Source: Actinosomnolentus pattersoniae (SeqCode) (GTDB taxonomy: Bacteria > Actinomycetota > UBA4738). From it: a DNA stretch of 6,297 nucleotides. The position numbers and the translations under genes were made by a program. The stretch is taken from contig JACDCJ010000118.1 in NCBI GenBank assembly GCA_013817655.1, positions 1 through 6,297 on the forward strand. The letters are read 5' to 3'. This document shows positions 5,169-6,297 of the stretch, one piece after another; the first letter of the stretch is position 1; each line of letters opens with the position of its first letter. A model generated the notes under the pieces. The model made no database searches. It was not told the DNA's origin and was given only the letters and a program-made list of their open reading frames with translations.

Positions 5169-6297
5169 GCTCGGTGGAACAGTGGCGCGGGGTCGCCGCC
5201 GAGCAGGCAGAGGAGATCTCCGGCCACGTGTCGGCCCTGTTGCAGCGCCGGAGCCGACGCCTTCTGGGATCCCTCGTGCGGCCCCATCGCCGCCGAGTCT
5301 GGTGGCTCGTCCTCGCGGTGCTCGTGCAGAACGCCGCGGCCATGTCCGGACCCTGGCTGGTGGGAATGGGGATCGACAGGGGCATCCCGGCGCTTCGAAG
5401 CGGACGCGGCTCGACGCTGTTCCTCGTCGTGGCGGCTCTCGTCGCCGCCGCTGTCACGGAGGGGCTTGCGTACCGTGCCTTCGTGGTCGGAACGGGGCGG
5501 GTCGGCCAGGACGTCCTGCTCGACTTGCGCGAGCGGGTCTTCGCCCACCTCCAGCGGCTCAGCCTGGCCTTCCACGAGCGCTACACGTCCGGCAGGGTGA
5601 TCTCGCGACTGACCTCGGACCTCGACGCGATCACCGAGTTGCTCAACGAGGGGGTGGATACCCTCGTCACCTCGGCCCTGTCGGTCATCAGCATCTCCGT
5701 GATCCTGATGGTGCTGGACCGGCCGCTCGGCCTGGTGAGCCTGGCCGCCCTGATCCCGCTGCTGATCCTCTCCAGGTGGTTCCAGGTGCGTTCCACGGCC
5801 GCCTACCGGCGCACCCGCGAGGCGGTCGCGCTGCTCGTCATCCACTTCACCGAGTCTCTCGGCGGGATCCGGGCCGTCCAGGCGTTCCGGCGGGAGCCGC
5901 GAAACGACGAGATCTTCGCCGAGGTCAACGACCAGTACCGTCAAGCGACGCTTCGAGCCTTCCGGCTCATCACCATCTACTGGCCGGGGATCCGGGTGAT
6001 CGGAAACGTGACCACCGCCGCGGTCCTGTTCTACGGCGGCCTGCGCGTCGTCGGGGGATCCATGCGCCTCGGGGTGCTTGTCGCGTTCCTGCTGTATCTC
6101 CGCCGCTTCTTCGAGCCGATGGCCGAGATCAGCGAGTTCTACGACTCGTTCCAGGGCGCGGCTGCGGGCCTGGAGAAGCTCTCCGGGGTGCTCGAGGAGG
6201 AGCCTTCGGTCCCGATGCCGTCGCGGCCGGCCCCAGAGCCGGAAGGCGGCTGGCGTGGGGAGGTCCGGTTCGAAGGGGTCAGGTTCGGCTATCGCCC
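5165..6297 (+). CDS. ABC exporter half-transporter, second subunit (C-terminal ATPase domain cut off)
   Basis: An open frame from GTG at 5165 continues to the window end without a stop, giving 377 residues. Its start overlaps the stop of the first ABC gene by four bases, so the two are almost certainly co-translated and pair in the membrane. About 40 residues of charged cytoplasmic N-terminus precede the first membrane helix (near 45-68). Further hydrophobic segments occur near 83-103, 166-184, 187-203 and 275-320. The coupling-helix region L-Q-R-L-S-L-A-F-H (129-137) is nearly the same as in the first subunit, showing they are paralogues. The last residues, G-E-V-R-F-E-G-V-R-F-G-Y, begin the ATPase domain, just before Walker A. 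The ATPase motifs that would show whether this is the catalytically competent partner lie beyond the edge. The cut is due to the window, not a mutation. Confidence 0.92.
   Translation, partial: MSSVEQWRGVAAEQAEEISGHVSALLQRRSRRLLGSLVRPHRRRVWWLVLAVLVQNAAAMSGPWLVGMGIDRGIPALRSGRGSTLFLVVAALVAAAVTEGLAYRAFVVGTGRVGQDVLLDLRERVFAHLQRLSLAFHERYTSGRVISRLTSDLDAITELLNEGVDTLVTSALSVISISVILMVLDRPLGLVSLAALIPLLILSRWFQVRSTAAYRRTREAVALLVIHFTESLGGIRAVQAFRREPRNDEIFAEVNDQYRQATLRAFRLITIYWPGIRVIGNVTTAAVLFYGGLRVVGGSMRLGVLVAFLLYLRRFFEPMAEISEFYDSFQGAAAGLEKLSGVLEEEPSVPMPSRPAPEPEGGWRGEVRFEGVRFGYR

Noticed and set aside
5165..6297. Second ABC gene as a truncated pseudogene lacking its ATPase domain
   Set aside because: The frame is intact to the last base and stops only because the window ends.

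Overview
The window looks like chromosomal DNA of a high-GC actinobacterium (Actinomycetota). It is very GC-rich, and the genes use G or C at almost every third codon position. A DUF4193-type protein, a family I know mainly from actinobacteria, sits at the left edge, and the ABC exporter pair has actinobacterial-style nucleotide-binding motifs. The exact lineage cannot be read from this sequence; a less-studied or deep-branching group is possible.

Layout. Positions 1-275 (minus strand) hold the N-terminal 91 residues of a DUF4193-type protein that runs off the left edge. Positions 276-663 are non-coding. They contain a near-consensus promoter reading leftwards (TTGACA, 17 nt, TACAGT), a potentially structured leader with a 12-bp inverted repeat and a smaller hairpin, and a separate 8-bp inverted repeat just upstream of the rightward genes. 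Positions 664-1623 encode a NurA-like nuclease. It overlaps the start of a HerA/DUF87-like hexameric ATPase (1623-3326) by 1 to 4 bases, depending on which of two ATGs is used. After a 78-nt gap with a weak terminator-like hairpin come two overlapping genes for the halves of an ABC exporter. The first (3405-5168) is complete. The second starts at 5165 and is cut by the right edge just as its ATPase domain begins.

How the genes work together. NurA and HerA form a known DNA-end-processing machine, best studied in archaea: HerA is a hexameric translocase that feeds DNA to the NurA nuclease. The tight overlap here argues for co-translation and a complex. The ATPase is unusual. Its domain layout and Walker B are normal, but its P-loop reads S-G-V-S-G-V-A-T-K-T, without the standard Gly-Lys-Ser/Thr ending. 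The ABC genes look like an asymmetric heterodimer: the first subunit has Asp where the catalytic Glu is expected and Glu at the Q-loop position, so the partner should supply the active ATPase residues. No functional link between the nuclease pair and the exporter is visible beyond adjacency.

The best candidates for something new are the variant P-loop in the NurA-HerA pair and the strong promoter with a roughly 220-nt potentially structured leader ahead of the DUF4193 gene. I see no CRISPR array, tRNA, rRNA, insertion sequence or other sign of mobile DNA.
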